From Erysipelotrichaceae bacterium (lineage in GTDB: Bacteria; Bacillota_I; Bacilli_A; Erysipelotrichales; Erysipelotrichaceae): 64,000 bases of DNA. The notes under the pieces are model-generated. The model worked only from the letters and a program-made list of their open reading frames with translations. It ran no database searches and had not been told where the DNA came from. Location: the NCBI GenBank assembly GCA_017550145.1, contig JAFZQG010000004.1:62001-126000 (forward strand), written 5' to 3'. The position numbers were made by a program, and so were the translations under genes. Below are positions 17,187-24,798 of this stretch, piece by piece. Each line of letters starts with the position of its first letter. Position 1 is the stretch's first letter.

Positions 17187-17933
17187 TTATCCGTTCTTCT
17201 TAAGCCAGGCTTTGACGATTCTCTCTCCCAGCTCTTCCTTGTCCATGAAACCAAATCCCAGTGCGACGATTTCATCAGCTACGGCCTTTTCACCTTCTTC
17301 GATGGATCTCATACCATAGCGGCATTTGTAACCGTACTTGTTCTGAGCGTTCAGAGCACCGGCACCACCGGAACCACAGAAGCTGATTCCCAGATCGGCA
17401 TTCTTTTCCTTCATGACATCGCCGAGTTTCATATCAGCTGCCATGCCCGGAATAGTGTAAGCTTCACCACCGGCCTTAACTACACCGTCAGCTACGTGCT
17501 GGCCCTTTCCCATTCGATCTCCGATAACAACGATTGGTTTACCCATACTAGTTTTCTCCTCACTTTCTTTATTTGCTTGCTGTAAGGCGTTCTGAATGTG
17601 TATTGCTACCAGGACTATTTCCGCCTCATCCAGAACCGTACCTTTTACGTCTTCTATTATTTTTAAAGCATCCTTCGCCAGTTTTACTGCTTCAGGATCT
17701 ATCTGACTCAGAACATCATCTCCGAGATCAGGAAGTCTTTCGCCTGTCTGTAATCTCTGAAACAGGGCAAAGATATGATTCAGGAAGCCCATTACCATAT
17801 TGTCATCGAAGTTGACTTTATGTTCGTTCAAATAGTCCAATACTTCGATGGAATATTTTTCTGCTTCTTCTTTTATGCTTTCATCAATCTTAAGTACTTC
17901 TTCGATTGATTCAATTACTTCTCTGCTGACCAT
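17187..17933 (-). CDS. PRD domain fused to a glycine-rich SFCGS-family domain
   Basis: Residues 1-120 are a PTS regulation domain with the paired histidines FLNHIFALFQR (H53) and VAIHIQNAL (H112), the sites normally phosphorylated by HPr or EIIB. Residues 130-248 form the glycine-rich SFCGS domain, with VIGDRMGKGQHVADGV and the name-giving ISFCGSGGAGAL (C186). There is no DNA- or RNA-binding domain, so this PRD does not act directly on transcription. The cysteine-glycine loop recalls the phosphocysteine loop of galactitol- or ascorbate-type EIIB proteins, which is an inference. The gene lies between the amidohydrolase and DUF4312 genes with one- and two-base gaps. Confidence 0.85.
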   Translation of the reverse strand: MVSREVIESIEEVLKIDESIKEEAEKYSIEVLDYLNEHKVNFDDNMVMGFLNHIFALFQRLQTGERLPDLGDDVLSQIDPEAVKLAKDALKIIEDVKGTVLDEAEIVLVAIHIQNALQQANKESEEKTSMGKPIVVIGDRMGKGQHVADGVVKAGGEAYTIPGMAADMKLGDVMKEKNADLGISFCGSGGAGALNAQNKYGYKCRYGMRSIEEGEKAVADEIVALGFGFMDKEELGERIVKAWLKKNG

Positions 17934-17934
17934 A

Positions 17935-19056
17935 TTATTTCTTCATCTCAACTTTGCCGTTTACAATTGCGTAATGCGGAACGATCCTGGTGTTTCCTCT
18001 AAGCTCGTTCTTATCGGAATCAAGATATTCATATTCACCGTTCTCGACTTCGAAGATCGTGAAGTCTCCGCAATATCCTTTTCTGATCTTTCCGATCGGT
18101 ACAGAGAATTTGAAGTATTCGGCCGGTTTGGCAGTAACCATTTCGATTACATCTTCCAGCGTTATACCCAAGGCCATCATCTTATCCATCGTCAGGGTCA
18201 GTGTATATACAGGACCGTCAATGTTTCGCGCATGAAGATCTGTCGATACGGTGTCAGGTATGAAACCCTGCGGGAAGGCAATCTTCGCTGTCTTGAACGA
18301 GAAACTTGCTTCGCCGTGTCCGACATCGAACAGTACACCTCTGGCTCTGGCACGTAAGGCTTCCGGTTTTAATCTGCCGTCCTTGAGTATCCAGTTGCTC
18401 TCTTTGCCATGGAAGGTATGAGTGATGATATCACCTTCACCAAGTGTATCCAGTACTTCTTCGATATAAGGCAGAGCTCTGCCAATATGCACATAGAGCG
18501 GCAAGCCGATTCTTCTGGCAAATGCTGCAGCCTGCTGGATCGGTTTGATACCAAGTGCTCCTACTGTGGTATTTGAAGCTCTGGCCTTGATTGCACAGAC
18601 ATATTTCTTGTTTTCGTTATAGACTCTTTCTGCCAGATCGAAATCATACTTGCTTTCGTCGTCGGCTTCCGGAGTGATCTCCAGTCCTCTTTTTGAGAAA
18701 TGCATCTCGGAGAAGACTCTTGTTCTTGAAGGCTTGATGACCGTATCAATGAATTCCTGCAGTGTTTCCGGTCCTGCTGTTCCGGCATCACAGACAGTTG
18801 TTACACCTGATTCGACACCGACTCTGTCTGCCTCTACGCCAAGACTCGGATTCTTCTTAAAGATGTGGGTATGAACATCAATGAATCCCGGTGCTACAAA
18901 CAGATCTGTACAGTCGGTCACTTCCGCTTCATTATCTTCGATGTTTTCACCGATCTCTTTGATATAACCATCTTCAACCAACACATCTGCCTTGAATCTG
19001 ATAAGTCTTTCTGACTTATCGATCAGATATCCGTTTTTAAGCAATAGTTTTCCCAT
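17935..19056 (-). CDS. Amidohydrolase/deacetylase family metallohydrolase, first gene of the island
   Basis: The 373-residue enzyme has a complete dihydroorotase-like binuclear metal site: HxH in FIDVHTHIF (near residue 60), a candidate carboxylated Lys in AIKARAS, His in YVHIGRA and ITHTFHGK, and Asp in VSTDLHARN. Family members in such operons are annotated as deacetylases or D-amino-acylases. In this context it probably releases the acyl group from an N-acyl 2-amino-2-deoxy sugar acid before the DgaE-type deamination. The substrate is inferred. The CGGAGG site eight bases upstream supports the start. It is the promoter-proximal gene of the nine-gene operon. Confidence 0.88.
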   Translation of the reverse strand: MGKLLLKNGYLIDKSERLIRFKADVLVEDGYIKEIGENIEDNEAEVTDCTDLFVAPGFIDVHTHIFKKNPSLGVEADRVGVESGVTTVCDAGTAGPETLQEFIDTVIKPSRTRVFSEMHFSKRGLEITPEADDESKYDFDLAERVYNENKKYVCAIKARASNTTVGALGIKPIQQAAAFARRIGLPLYVHIGRALPYIEEVLDTLGEGDIITHTFHGKESNWILKDGRLKPEALRARARGVLFDVGHGEASFSFKTAKIAFPQGFIPDTVSTDLHARNIDGPVYTLTLTMDKMMALGITLEDVIEMVTAKPAEYFKFSVPIGKIRKGYCGDFTIFEVENGEYEYLDSDKNELRGNTRIVPHYAIVNGKVEMKK

Positions 19057-19333
19057 TTTAACCTCCGTATTTTATGTGGTTATTATGAACAAAATCTGAT
19101 TATTGTTTCTTCATTTAAATTATCCCGTGTGTCTCAGACAAAGAAAAGCGGTTTTTATTTCATTTAATGGTGCAATTCGTTGTACTTATCTGATTGTTAA
19201 ATTATGATTATTATCAGCTAAAAGTCCTGATTATAGGCTTTTTATCAATTAAACGTTACGATATACTATTTTTATAGACAACACCGCTAAATTGGTGCAA
19301 TTTTCTGAATTTTTTATCAGAAAGGACGATAAA
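19057..19333. promoter_or_regulatory. Divergent control region of the catabolic island
   Basis: This is the gap of about 277 bases between the operon and its regulator. It holds a perfect 10-bp direct repeat TGGTGCAATT at 19168-19177 and 19293-19302 (125 bases apart). It also has a -10 box TATACT (19262-19267) for the regulator and AT-rich tracts. The repeats are candidate operators for the PRD regulator. A hairpin for antitermination is not evident, and no -24/-12 sigma-54 promoter is seen. Confidence 0.4.
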
Positions 19334-21211
19334 ATGCTGAATAAACGCCAAAAACTCATGATCAGAGATCTCGAAAGATCCGCAATTACGATCACTGCCA
19401 GTCAGCTTGCGGAGAAATATAATGTTTCATTACGTACAGTACGTAATGACATCGAAGAAATCGCTCAGTATCTCAGAGAACAGAATATTGAATTCATCAG
19501 AATTCCCGGCCAGGGAATGAGAATCATCTCAGGTAAAGAGATCTCCTCGAAACTGAGCCAGGTACTGAAAAACAGCGAGTTCCCTTATCTGGACAGTACT
19601 CAGCGCAGCATCATCCTTCTTTTTAATCTTCTTTTCGCAGATGGTCCTGTATCGATCGGTGAACTGTGTGAACTTTTCGATGTATCCAAGGGTACCATTA
19701 TTTCAACAGTAAAATATTCCAAGAAAGCGATCAGAGATCTAAAAGTTAATATTGTCAGATATCAGAATAAAGGTTACCGTCTGGACGGTTCCTTAAAAAA
19801 TATAATCAAAGGCTGTGAACAGCTGATACGTCTGGAAGGAGAAGAGCTTATTTATAATACCCTTATAGATAAAGATAATTTTTTTATCAGTGCAGAGGAT
19901 GAGAAGAAGCTTAATCAGGTTCTGGAGTTTATCTCCAACGATCTTTCTTTATACATTTCACACCACCTGTTTTTAAGTTTTATGATCTACTGTGTTGTCT
20001 GCCGCTCCATAAACAACATCCGCTCTCATTTCACGAACGACAGCAGCGATAAACTTATAAAGCTTACACATTATCTTGAGGATCTCTTCTCTATTCATCT
20101 GAATAAAGAATCTGTAGATATCCTTAAATATTTATTAAACGGCTCTACCGATTATTCCGCAAACACTTCGGGAATCGAACTTGATACTAAGCTTCCTGAA
20201 GCAATCGATTCAATGATCGAGTATGTAAACAGCAGCGGTATGTATCAGATCAATGATACCGATACCTTGCGTGTTGACCTGATCATCCATTTAAGAAGTG
20301 CTATCGATGCGATCAACTCCGGACTTCCGAGAGATAATCCTCTTCTTGAAGAAATTCGCAATTCCTATCCTAATGAATTCAACCTGATCAAATCAGCTTC
20401 TCAGAAGTTCAATAAAATCTATCCCTTAAAACTCGACGATGATGAAATCGGATATCTGACTTTATATTTCTTAAGAAGTTTTGACAAGGTTGAAAAGATG
20501 CAGGATACCAGAGTTATGGTTGTGTGCAATACGGGACGATCTGCTTCCAAATTGCTGGCTACCCGTCTGATAAACAATGTTCCTGATATCCATATCGTCT
20601 CCATGAGTTCGATCTACAATATCAGCAGTAATCCCAAGATCCTCGATAATGTCGATTTCGTAATCTCAACCATCCCATTAAAGGAACTGAATAAACCTTA
20701 TGTCGTAATCTCTCCGTTATTACAAAAAAGCGAAATCAGTAAAGTAAAGGAGGCTATCTGGCTGGCCAAGAGTGAGATTCAGCTTGATGATTCACTTGAA
20801 GCAGTTGCCTCAACAATGCTGGAAGAAGAAAACACCAAGCTCGAAAATACCGAAACCATTGAAAACCGCAAGGAATATTATGATGCCAAAAACATCGTTC
20901 CTTACAGCGTAACTACACTTTTTGGTGAAGTCTCGATGAATCTGTTTTATCTGATTTCCGATCTTTATCCCAAAGGCATTCAACCCGAATCCTTTAATAA
21001 TGTTTCCGGTATCTATGCGCATGTCCTGATGTCTATTCCGCGCTGGCAAAGAAAGGAATTCATCGAACCCGGAGATGATGAAGAACTGATCACTCGGCAC
21101 AGGAGGCAGTATGAAGCAATAAAAAAATACCTGCATCAGGAATCTGAAAGGCTAGGTATTTTTATCCCGGACAGCGAAATCATCGCTATCTTACGTTATT
21201 ACGTTTATTAG
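19334..21211 (+). CDS. BglG/MtlR-type PRD transcriptional regulator with EIIB-like domain
   Basis: This 625-residue activator-type regulator has an HTH at residues 10-50 (SQLAEKYNVSLRTVRNDI) and a second HTH near 90-130. Two PRD modules span about 170-390 (LIIHLRSAIDAI with H319). A GatB-like EIIB domain carries VMVVCNTGRSASKLL (C398), and a further PRD-like segment is in place of the usual C-terminal EIIA. Such proteins are controlled by PTS phosphorylation. Several PRD histidines are absent at their expected positions (for example Tyr in IGYLTLYFLRS), so phosphate control may be reduced. The start at 19334 follows AAAGGA. It is divergent from the island operon, which it presumably controls. 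Confidence 0.88.
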   Translation: MLNKRQKLMIRDLERSAITITASQLAEKYNVSLRTVRNDIEEIAQYLREQNIEFIRIPGQGMRIISGKEISSKLSQVLKNSEFPYLDSTQRSIILLFNLLFADGPVSIGELCELFDVSKGTIISTVKYSKKAIRDLKVNIVRYQNKGYRLDGSLKNIIKGCEQLIRLEGEELIYNTLIDKDNFFISAEDEKKLNQVLEFISNDLSLYISHHLFLSFMIYCVVCRSINNIRSHFTNDSSDKLIKLTHYLEDLFSIHLNKESVDILKYLLNGSTDYSANTSGIELDTKLPEAIDSMIEYVNSSGMYQINDTDTLRVDLIIHLRSAIDAINSGLPRDNPLLEEIRNSYPNEFNLIKSASQKFNKIYPLKLDDDEIGYLTLYFLRSFDKVEKMQDTRVMVVCNTGRSASKLLATRLINNVPDIHIVSMSSIYNISSNPKILDNVDFVISTIPLKELNKPYVVISPLLQKSEISKVKEAIWLAKSEIQLDDSLEAVASTMLEEENTKLENTETIENRKEYYDAKNIVPYSVTTLFGEVSMNLFYLISDLYPKGIQPESFNNVSGIYAHVLMSIPRWQRKEFIEPGDDEELITRHRRQYEAIKKYLHQESERLGIFIPDSEIIAILRYYVY

Positions 21212-21747
21212 AACCGGTAGGTCCTTATTTCACAGTTTCTTAAAGCCAGTCCGGTCCCGGAAAGGTGACCTTCAGGGATGGCTTTTTTGAAATAACAGTC
21301 CACAGGCATACTTACTCCGCCATGAGTTACCAGCAGAATGTTTCTGTTTTGACAGTCTTCTTTTATGTCATCCAGAAAATCATAAACTCTATTAAAGAAG
21401 TCTCTGATGTTTTCTGCTTTCTGATAATGTTCGTTCAGATAATAATCCCAGAAAGCAAAGTAAGGAAATTCATCTTTATGTGCACCATCGAATTCTCCGA
21501 AATCTCTTTCGATGATCCTTTCATCATAAACAATTTCAATATTTCTGTCTTCGTTAATGATTTCAGCTGTCTGTCCGGTTCTGATCAGAGGTGAACAGAT
21601 GATCAGATCATAGTCATAATCCTTTAATTTTTCCTTTAATTCATAAGCCTGGGCGATTCCCGTCTCATTGAGCGGTTCATCGCAACGGCCCATGATCCTT
21701 TTTTCTCTGTTCCACTGCGTCTCGCCGTGCCTGGTGATATATAACAT
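21208..21747 (-). CDS. Histidine phosphatase family protein (phosphoglycerate mutase-like)
   Basis: The 179-residue protein begins LYITRHGETQWNREKRIMG, the RHG motif with the catalytic histidine at residue 7, followed by ICSPLIRTGQTAEII, ERDFGEFDG (acid/base Glu) and VTHGGVSMPVDC with the second catalytic His. Members act on 2,3-bisphosphoglycerate, fructose-2,6-bisphosphate, alpha-ribazole phosphate or nucleotides, and the exact substrate is not given by sequence. It directly follows pgi and the stop and start abut, so they form an operon. Its 3' end overlaps the convergent PRD regulator by four bases. Confidence 0.88.
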   Translation of the reverse strand: MLYITRHGETQWNREKRIMGRCDEPLNETGIAQAYELKEKLKDYDYDLIICSPLIRTGQTAEIINEDRNIEIVYDERIIERDFGEFDGAHKDEFPYFAFWDYYLNEHYQKAENIRDFFNRVYDFLDDIKEDCQNRNILLVTHGGVSMPVDCYFKKAIPEGHLSGTGLALRNCEIRTYRF

Positions 21748-23328
21748 TTAGATATTCAGCAGATCGCTGTATTCTTTAAGAGCTCCGTCTGTATCATGGG
21801 CCAGAACTCTCTTGGCTAATACCTTACCAAGCTGTACACCTTCCTGGTCAAAGCTGTTGAGGTTCCACAGGAAGCCCTGGAACATGACCTTATTCTCAAA
21901 GTGTGCCAGTAAAGCACCCAGAGCTGCCGGATTCAGGATATCCGCAACGATGATGCTGGAAGGACGGTTGCCATCAAAACGCTTGTTCGGATTTTCATCT
22001 TCCTTACCGCACGCAAAACCGACGATCTGAGCTGCAACGTTGGCTGATAATTTGGCCTGTGAAGTACTGCCCTGAATATCGAGATCCATACCGATCTGTG
22101 AATTACGGAAACCGATAAACTGCATCGGAATGATATTCTTGCCCTGATGAAGGAGCTGATAGAAAGAATGCTGGCCATTGGTTCCCGGTTCGCCGAAGAT
22201 GACCGGACCGGTCACATAATCAACTTCCTCACCGTATCTGTTTACGGACTTGCCGTTTGATTCCATATCCAGCTGCTGCAGATGAACAGGGAAACGGCTC
22301 AAAGCCTGGGAGTATGGAAGAACGGCTGTCGTTTCATAACCTAAAATATTTCTTTCATAGACACCGATCAGTGCATCCAGCATAGCCGGGTTCTTCATGA
22401 TGTCAGCATTGGTTGAAAGTTTATCGATTACAGCTGCACCATCCAGGAACTCTTTAAATACTTCCGGTGTGAAGGCCAGCGATAATACACATCCGCCTAC
22501 TGCTGAAGAAGATGAATATCTTCCGCCGATATAATCATCCATGAAGAAGGCATCAAGATAACCTTCGTTCTTGGCTAACGGTGAAGTTTCGCTGGTAACA
22601 GCTACCATATGCTTAGCCGGATCAAGTCCTGCTTTCTTTAATGCTTCCTTAACGAATGTTTCATTAGTTAATGTTTCTAGAGTCGTACCTGACTTGGAAA
22701 CCAATACAAACAGTGAACGCGAAGGATCGATTCCGTTTAAGACAGCTGCCGCATCATCAGGGTCAACGTTGCTGATGAAACGTGCTTCCATCTTTAATTT
22801 ATTATTCTTTCTGGCCCAGTTCTCTAATGCCAGATAGATAGCTCTAGGACCTAAGTCCGAACCGCCGATACCGATCTGAACGACTGTAGTAAACGGTTTG
22901 CCTTCGCCGTTGACGATTTCACCGTTATGAACCTTATCCGCAAATTCGGCGATTCTATTCTGCTGGGCAACATAAAATTCTCTCTTGTTTACGCCATCGG
23001 CGATCACGTCATCACCCAACTGTCCGCGGCATAACTGATGTAAAACCAGACGCTTTTCACCGGTATTTATTACGGCACCGTTATATAACTCTTTATATTT
23101 CTCCGTCAGTCCTGCTTCATCAGCGAGTTCCTGTAATGCTTTCAGAATCTCATCATCAACATTCTTAGCCGCAAAGTTATAGGTCATACCCTCCAGCATC
23201 GGAACACTGTATTTCTTAACTCTATCTGCACCGTTTTCACCTGTCATGACTTCTTTAAGATTGACAGTCTTCATTTCCTGCAGTTTATGGAAAGCTTCCC
23301 GCTTATCCAGATTGATCCATTCGCTCAT
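21748..23328 (-). CDS. pgi: Glucose-6-phosphate isomerase
   Basis: The enzyme interconverts glucose-6-phosphate and fructose-6-phosphate. It carries the two PGI signatures, near residues 265-285 (DDYIGGRYSSSSAVGG) and near 490 (GFLWNLNSFDQEGVQLGKVLAKRV), plus the catalytic GxNGQHSFYQLLHQG block. At 526 residues it belongs to the longer PGI group rather than the roughly 450-residue type common in Bacillus and Streptococcus, so the gene may have a different history from the typical low-GC gene. It is first in an operon with the histidine phosphatase gene. Confidence 0.97.
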   Translation of the reverse strand: MSEWINLDKREAFHKLQEMKTVNLKEVMTGENGADRVKKYSVPMLEGMTYNFAAKNVDDEILKALQELADEAGLTEKYKELYNGAVINTGEKRLVLHQLCRGQLGDDVIADGVNKREFYVAQQNRIAEFADKVHNGEIVNGEGKPFTTVVQIGIGGSDLGPRAIYLALENWARKNNKLKMEARFISNVDPDDAAAVLNGIDPSRSLFVLVSKSGTTLETLTNETFVKEALKKAGLDPAKHMVAVTSETSPLAKNEGYLDAFFMDDYIGGRYSSSSAVGGCVLSLAFTPEVFKEFLDGAAVIDKLSTNADIMKNPAMLDALIGVYERNILGYETTAVLPYSQALSRFPVHLQQLDMESNGKSVNRYGEEVDYVTGPVIFGEPGTNGQHSFYQLLHQGKNIIPMQFIGFRNSQIGMDLDIQGSTSQAKLSANVAAQIVGFACGKEDENPNKRFDGNRPSSIIVADILNPAALGALLAHFENKVMFQGFLWNLNSFDQEGVQLGKVLAKRVLAHDTDGALKEYSDLLNI

Positions 23329-23436
23329 ATCTTAGCTCCTTATCTTTTTTACACTTCGATTATAACATCATTCCCTTCTTCTTTAGTTTCCGGTATAGCT
23401 TGAATCATATTCCCCCATACATCAAAACACAAATGT

Positions 23437-23442
23437 TATAAT
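23437..23442 (+). promoter_or_regulatory. Extended -10 box, probable leaderless transcript
   Basis: TGTTATAAT (extended -10) ends ten bases before the ATG of the CDP-alcohol phosphotransferase gene. No good Shine-Dalgarno sequence lies in between. Confidence 0.45.
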
Positions 23443-23452
23443 CAAAATCGGA

Positions 23453-23974
23453 ATGAAAAAGAATCTTGCCAACATCATCACTTCCATAAGACTGATCGGT
23501 GCCATCTGCCTGATCTTCATTGAGACTTTAAGCAAGCCTTATTTCATTATCTATTCACTCTGTGGTGTTACCGATGTCATCGATGGTTTTGTGGCCAGAA
23601 AACTCAAGATCACAAGTGACTTCGGATCAAAGCTCGACAGTATCTCAGATCTTTTGTTCAGCGGTATCATGCTGATAAAAGTGTTCCCTTTTCTGCTGGC
23701 CAGAACTCCATCCTATATTCCGATCCTGATCTATATTGCTGTCGGTGTCAGAGCTTTGTGTTATCTCTTTGTCGGTATCAGGTTCAAAAAGTTCTCAAGC
23801 CGCCATACTGTATATAATAAAGCCATCAGTTTTCTGATGTTCTTTCTGCCGTTTATGATTCTGACTGATTATCTGACTATTTACTGTCTGATCATCCTGG
23901 CTATCGCTTTCTATTCAAACTTTGAAGAGATTCACAATATTAAAACCCATATCTCTATGGGTTCGAATGAATAA
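23453..23974 (+). CDS. CDP-alcohol phosphatidyltransferase family protein
   Basis: The 173-residue membrane enzyme has the diagnostic motif D-x2-D-G-x2-A-R-x8-G-x3-D-x3-D (VTDVIDGFVAR...SDFGSKLDSISD, residues about 40-69), which binds the CDP-diacylglycerol phosphates through metal ions, and about five membrane segments. It could make phosphatidylglycerophosphate or a related lipid. The exact head group cannot be told. The last eleven codons coincide with the first copy of the 34-bp direct repeat that recurs beyond the toxin-antitoxin pair. Confidence 0.85.
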   Translation: MKKNLANIITSIRLIGAICLIFIETLSKPYFIIYSLCGVTDVIDGFVARKLKITSDFGSKLDSISDLLFSGIMLIKVFPFLLARTPSYIPILIYIAVGVRALCYLFVGIRFKKFSSRHTVYNKAISFLMFFLPFMILTDYLTIYCLIILAIAFYSNFEEIHNIKTHISMGSNE

Positions 23975-23975
23975 A
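23942..23975 (+). repeat. 34-bp direct repeat, left copy
   Basis: This copy overlaps the end of the CDP-alcohol phosphotransferase gene. It matches 24751-24784 at 32 of 34 positions. Its core is an inverted repeat, AACCCATA/TATGGGTT, followed by CGAATG. The two copies flank the HigBA-type module exactly. Confidence 0.9.
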
Positions 23976-23995
23976 TTAATTCTTCTTTGTTTTTC

Positions 23996-24301
23996 TTATT
24001 TTTCTTTCGGTACAAAATCTATAAGAAGATTCATATCCATGGCTTCTGCCAGTTTCTTTAGAATCTTTATACTGGGATTTCTGATTCCTGATTCCAGCTT
24101 GCTTATTTCAGACTGTCTTATTCCGGAAATATCAGCCAGCTGTTTCTGGGTCAGGTTTCTTTTTTCTCTGGCATTCGCAATGGTTTTCATTACCTGGTAT
24201 TCAGGCTGAAAATCTTCCCACATTTTTCTGAATTCTTCTTCTTTCATCTTTTCGGCGAAATAATCGTCAAAAGATATACTTTTAAAATCTACAGACTTCA
24301 T
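23996..24301 (-). CDS. HigA-type HTH antitoxin
   Basis: This 101-residue protein has a Cro/C1-type helix-turn-helix in residues 43-98 (AREKRNLTQKQLADISGIRQSEISKLESGIRNPSIKILKKLAEAM), preceded by a 40-residue acidic N-terminal arm that likely wraps the toxin. It is the second cistron of the pair, two bases after the toxin gene. This toxin-first order is typical of HigBA modules. It should bind the palindrome in the shared promoter. Identification of the fold is firm and the partner is clear from context. Confidence 0.88.
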   Translation of the reverse strand: MKSVDFKSISFDDYFAEKMKEEEFRKMWEDFQPEYQVMKTIANAREKRNLTQKQLADISGIRQSEISKLESGIRNPSIKILKKLAEAMDMNLLIDFVPKEK

Positions 24302-24303
24302 TA

Positions 24304-24645
24304 TTACTCCTTTCCGGCGACGTATTCACTATAATATTTCTCTGCCATAATTAATTCTTCTTCGGGTGTTTTTCTGGTTTTCTTTATAAAACCGTTTGTC
24401 AGGTATGCCTTATTGCCTTTTGCATAAAAATACAAAATCCTGATGTTGTTTGAGCCTTTCTTTATTCTCAACTCAAAGATGTTGTTTCTGACTTTTTTAC
24501 TATATGGTTCTCTCAAACCGCATCCTTTTTCTTTCAATAAACTGATTACACCGATGCTTTTGATTCTCGTTTTATCATCCAACGATTCTAAAAAATCAAT
24601 AACCGGTTTTTCTCCGTTTGGTAATTCGTAAAATAATACTTCCAT
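24304..24645 (-). CDS. RelE/HigB-like toxin (Gp49-like family)
   Basis: The 113-residue basic protein fits the phage-derived Gp49-like/HigB family: MEVLFYELPNGEKPVIDFLESLDDKTR at the start, LREPYSKKVRNNIFELRIKKGSNNIRILYFYAKGNKAYLTNGFIKKTRKTPEEELIMAEKYY in the core. Such toxins cleave mRNA on the ribosome. The conserved Arg-Lys and Lys-Lys positions (NNIRILYFY, FIKKTRKTP) are the usual active-site region. The start codon follows its TATAAT by only four bases, so the toxin may be made from a leaderless message. Confidence 0.88.
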   Translation of the reverse strand: MEVLFYELPNGEKPVIDFLESLDDKTRIKSIGVISLLKEKGCGLREPYSKKVRNNIFELRIKKGSNNIRILYFYAKGNKAYLTNGFIKKTRKTPEEELIMAEKYYSEYVAGKE

Positions 24646-24649
24646 TACA

Positions 24650-24677
24650 ATTATATTAGATTTATCTAATATTTCAA
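24650..24677 (-). promoter_or_regulatory. Promoter and operator of the toxin-antitoxin pair
   Basis: On the minus strand, TTGAAA (-35, 24672-24677) and TATAAT (-10, 24650-24655) are 16 bases apart. A perfect 9-bp palindrome with a 2-base centre (24653-24672) overlaps both boxes, which is the classic arrangement for autorepression by the antitoxin. Confidence 0.85.
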
Positions 24678-24750
24678 TCAGATTCTCTTTTTCTCCTTTC
24701 GTTTAATCATTATTTGAAAAAATTCATCTGATACCTACTTTTTTAAACAA

Positions 24751-24784
24751 AAAACCCATATTTCTATGGGTTCGAATGTATAAA
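24751..24784 (+). repeat. 34-bp direct repeat, right copy
   Basis: This second copy of the 23942-23975 repeat (two mismatches) lies in non-coding DNA just past the toxin promoter. Together with the left copy it bounds an 809-base unit holding only the toxin-antitoxin pair. Confidence 0.9.
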
Positions 24785-24798
24785 ACTATCTATTGTTA

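Noticed and set aside
19057-19333. Sigma-54 promoter for the PRD-controlled operon
   Set aside because: No GG/GC pair at -24/-12 spacing, and the regulator lacks the AAA+ domain needed for sigma-54.
23942-24784. tRNA-like T-loop sequence GGGTTCGAAT in both direct repeats
   Set aside because: The rest of the tRNA cloverleaf is missing and the repeat is part of a coding end, so this is chance likeness, not a tRNA or a tRNA attachment site.
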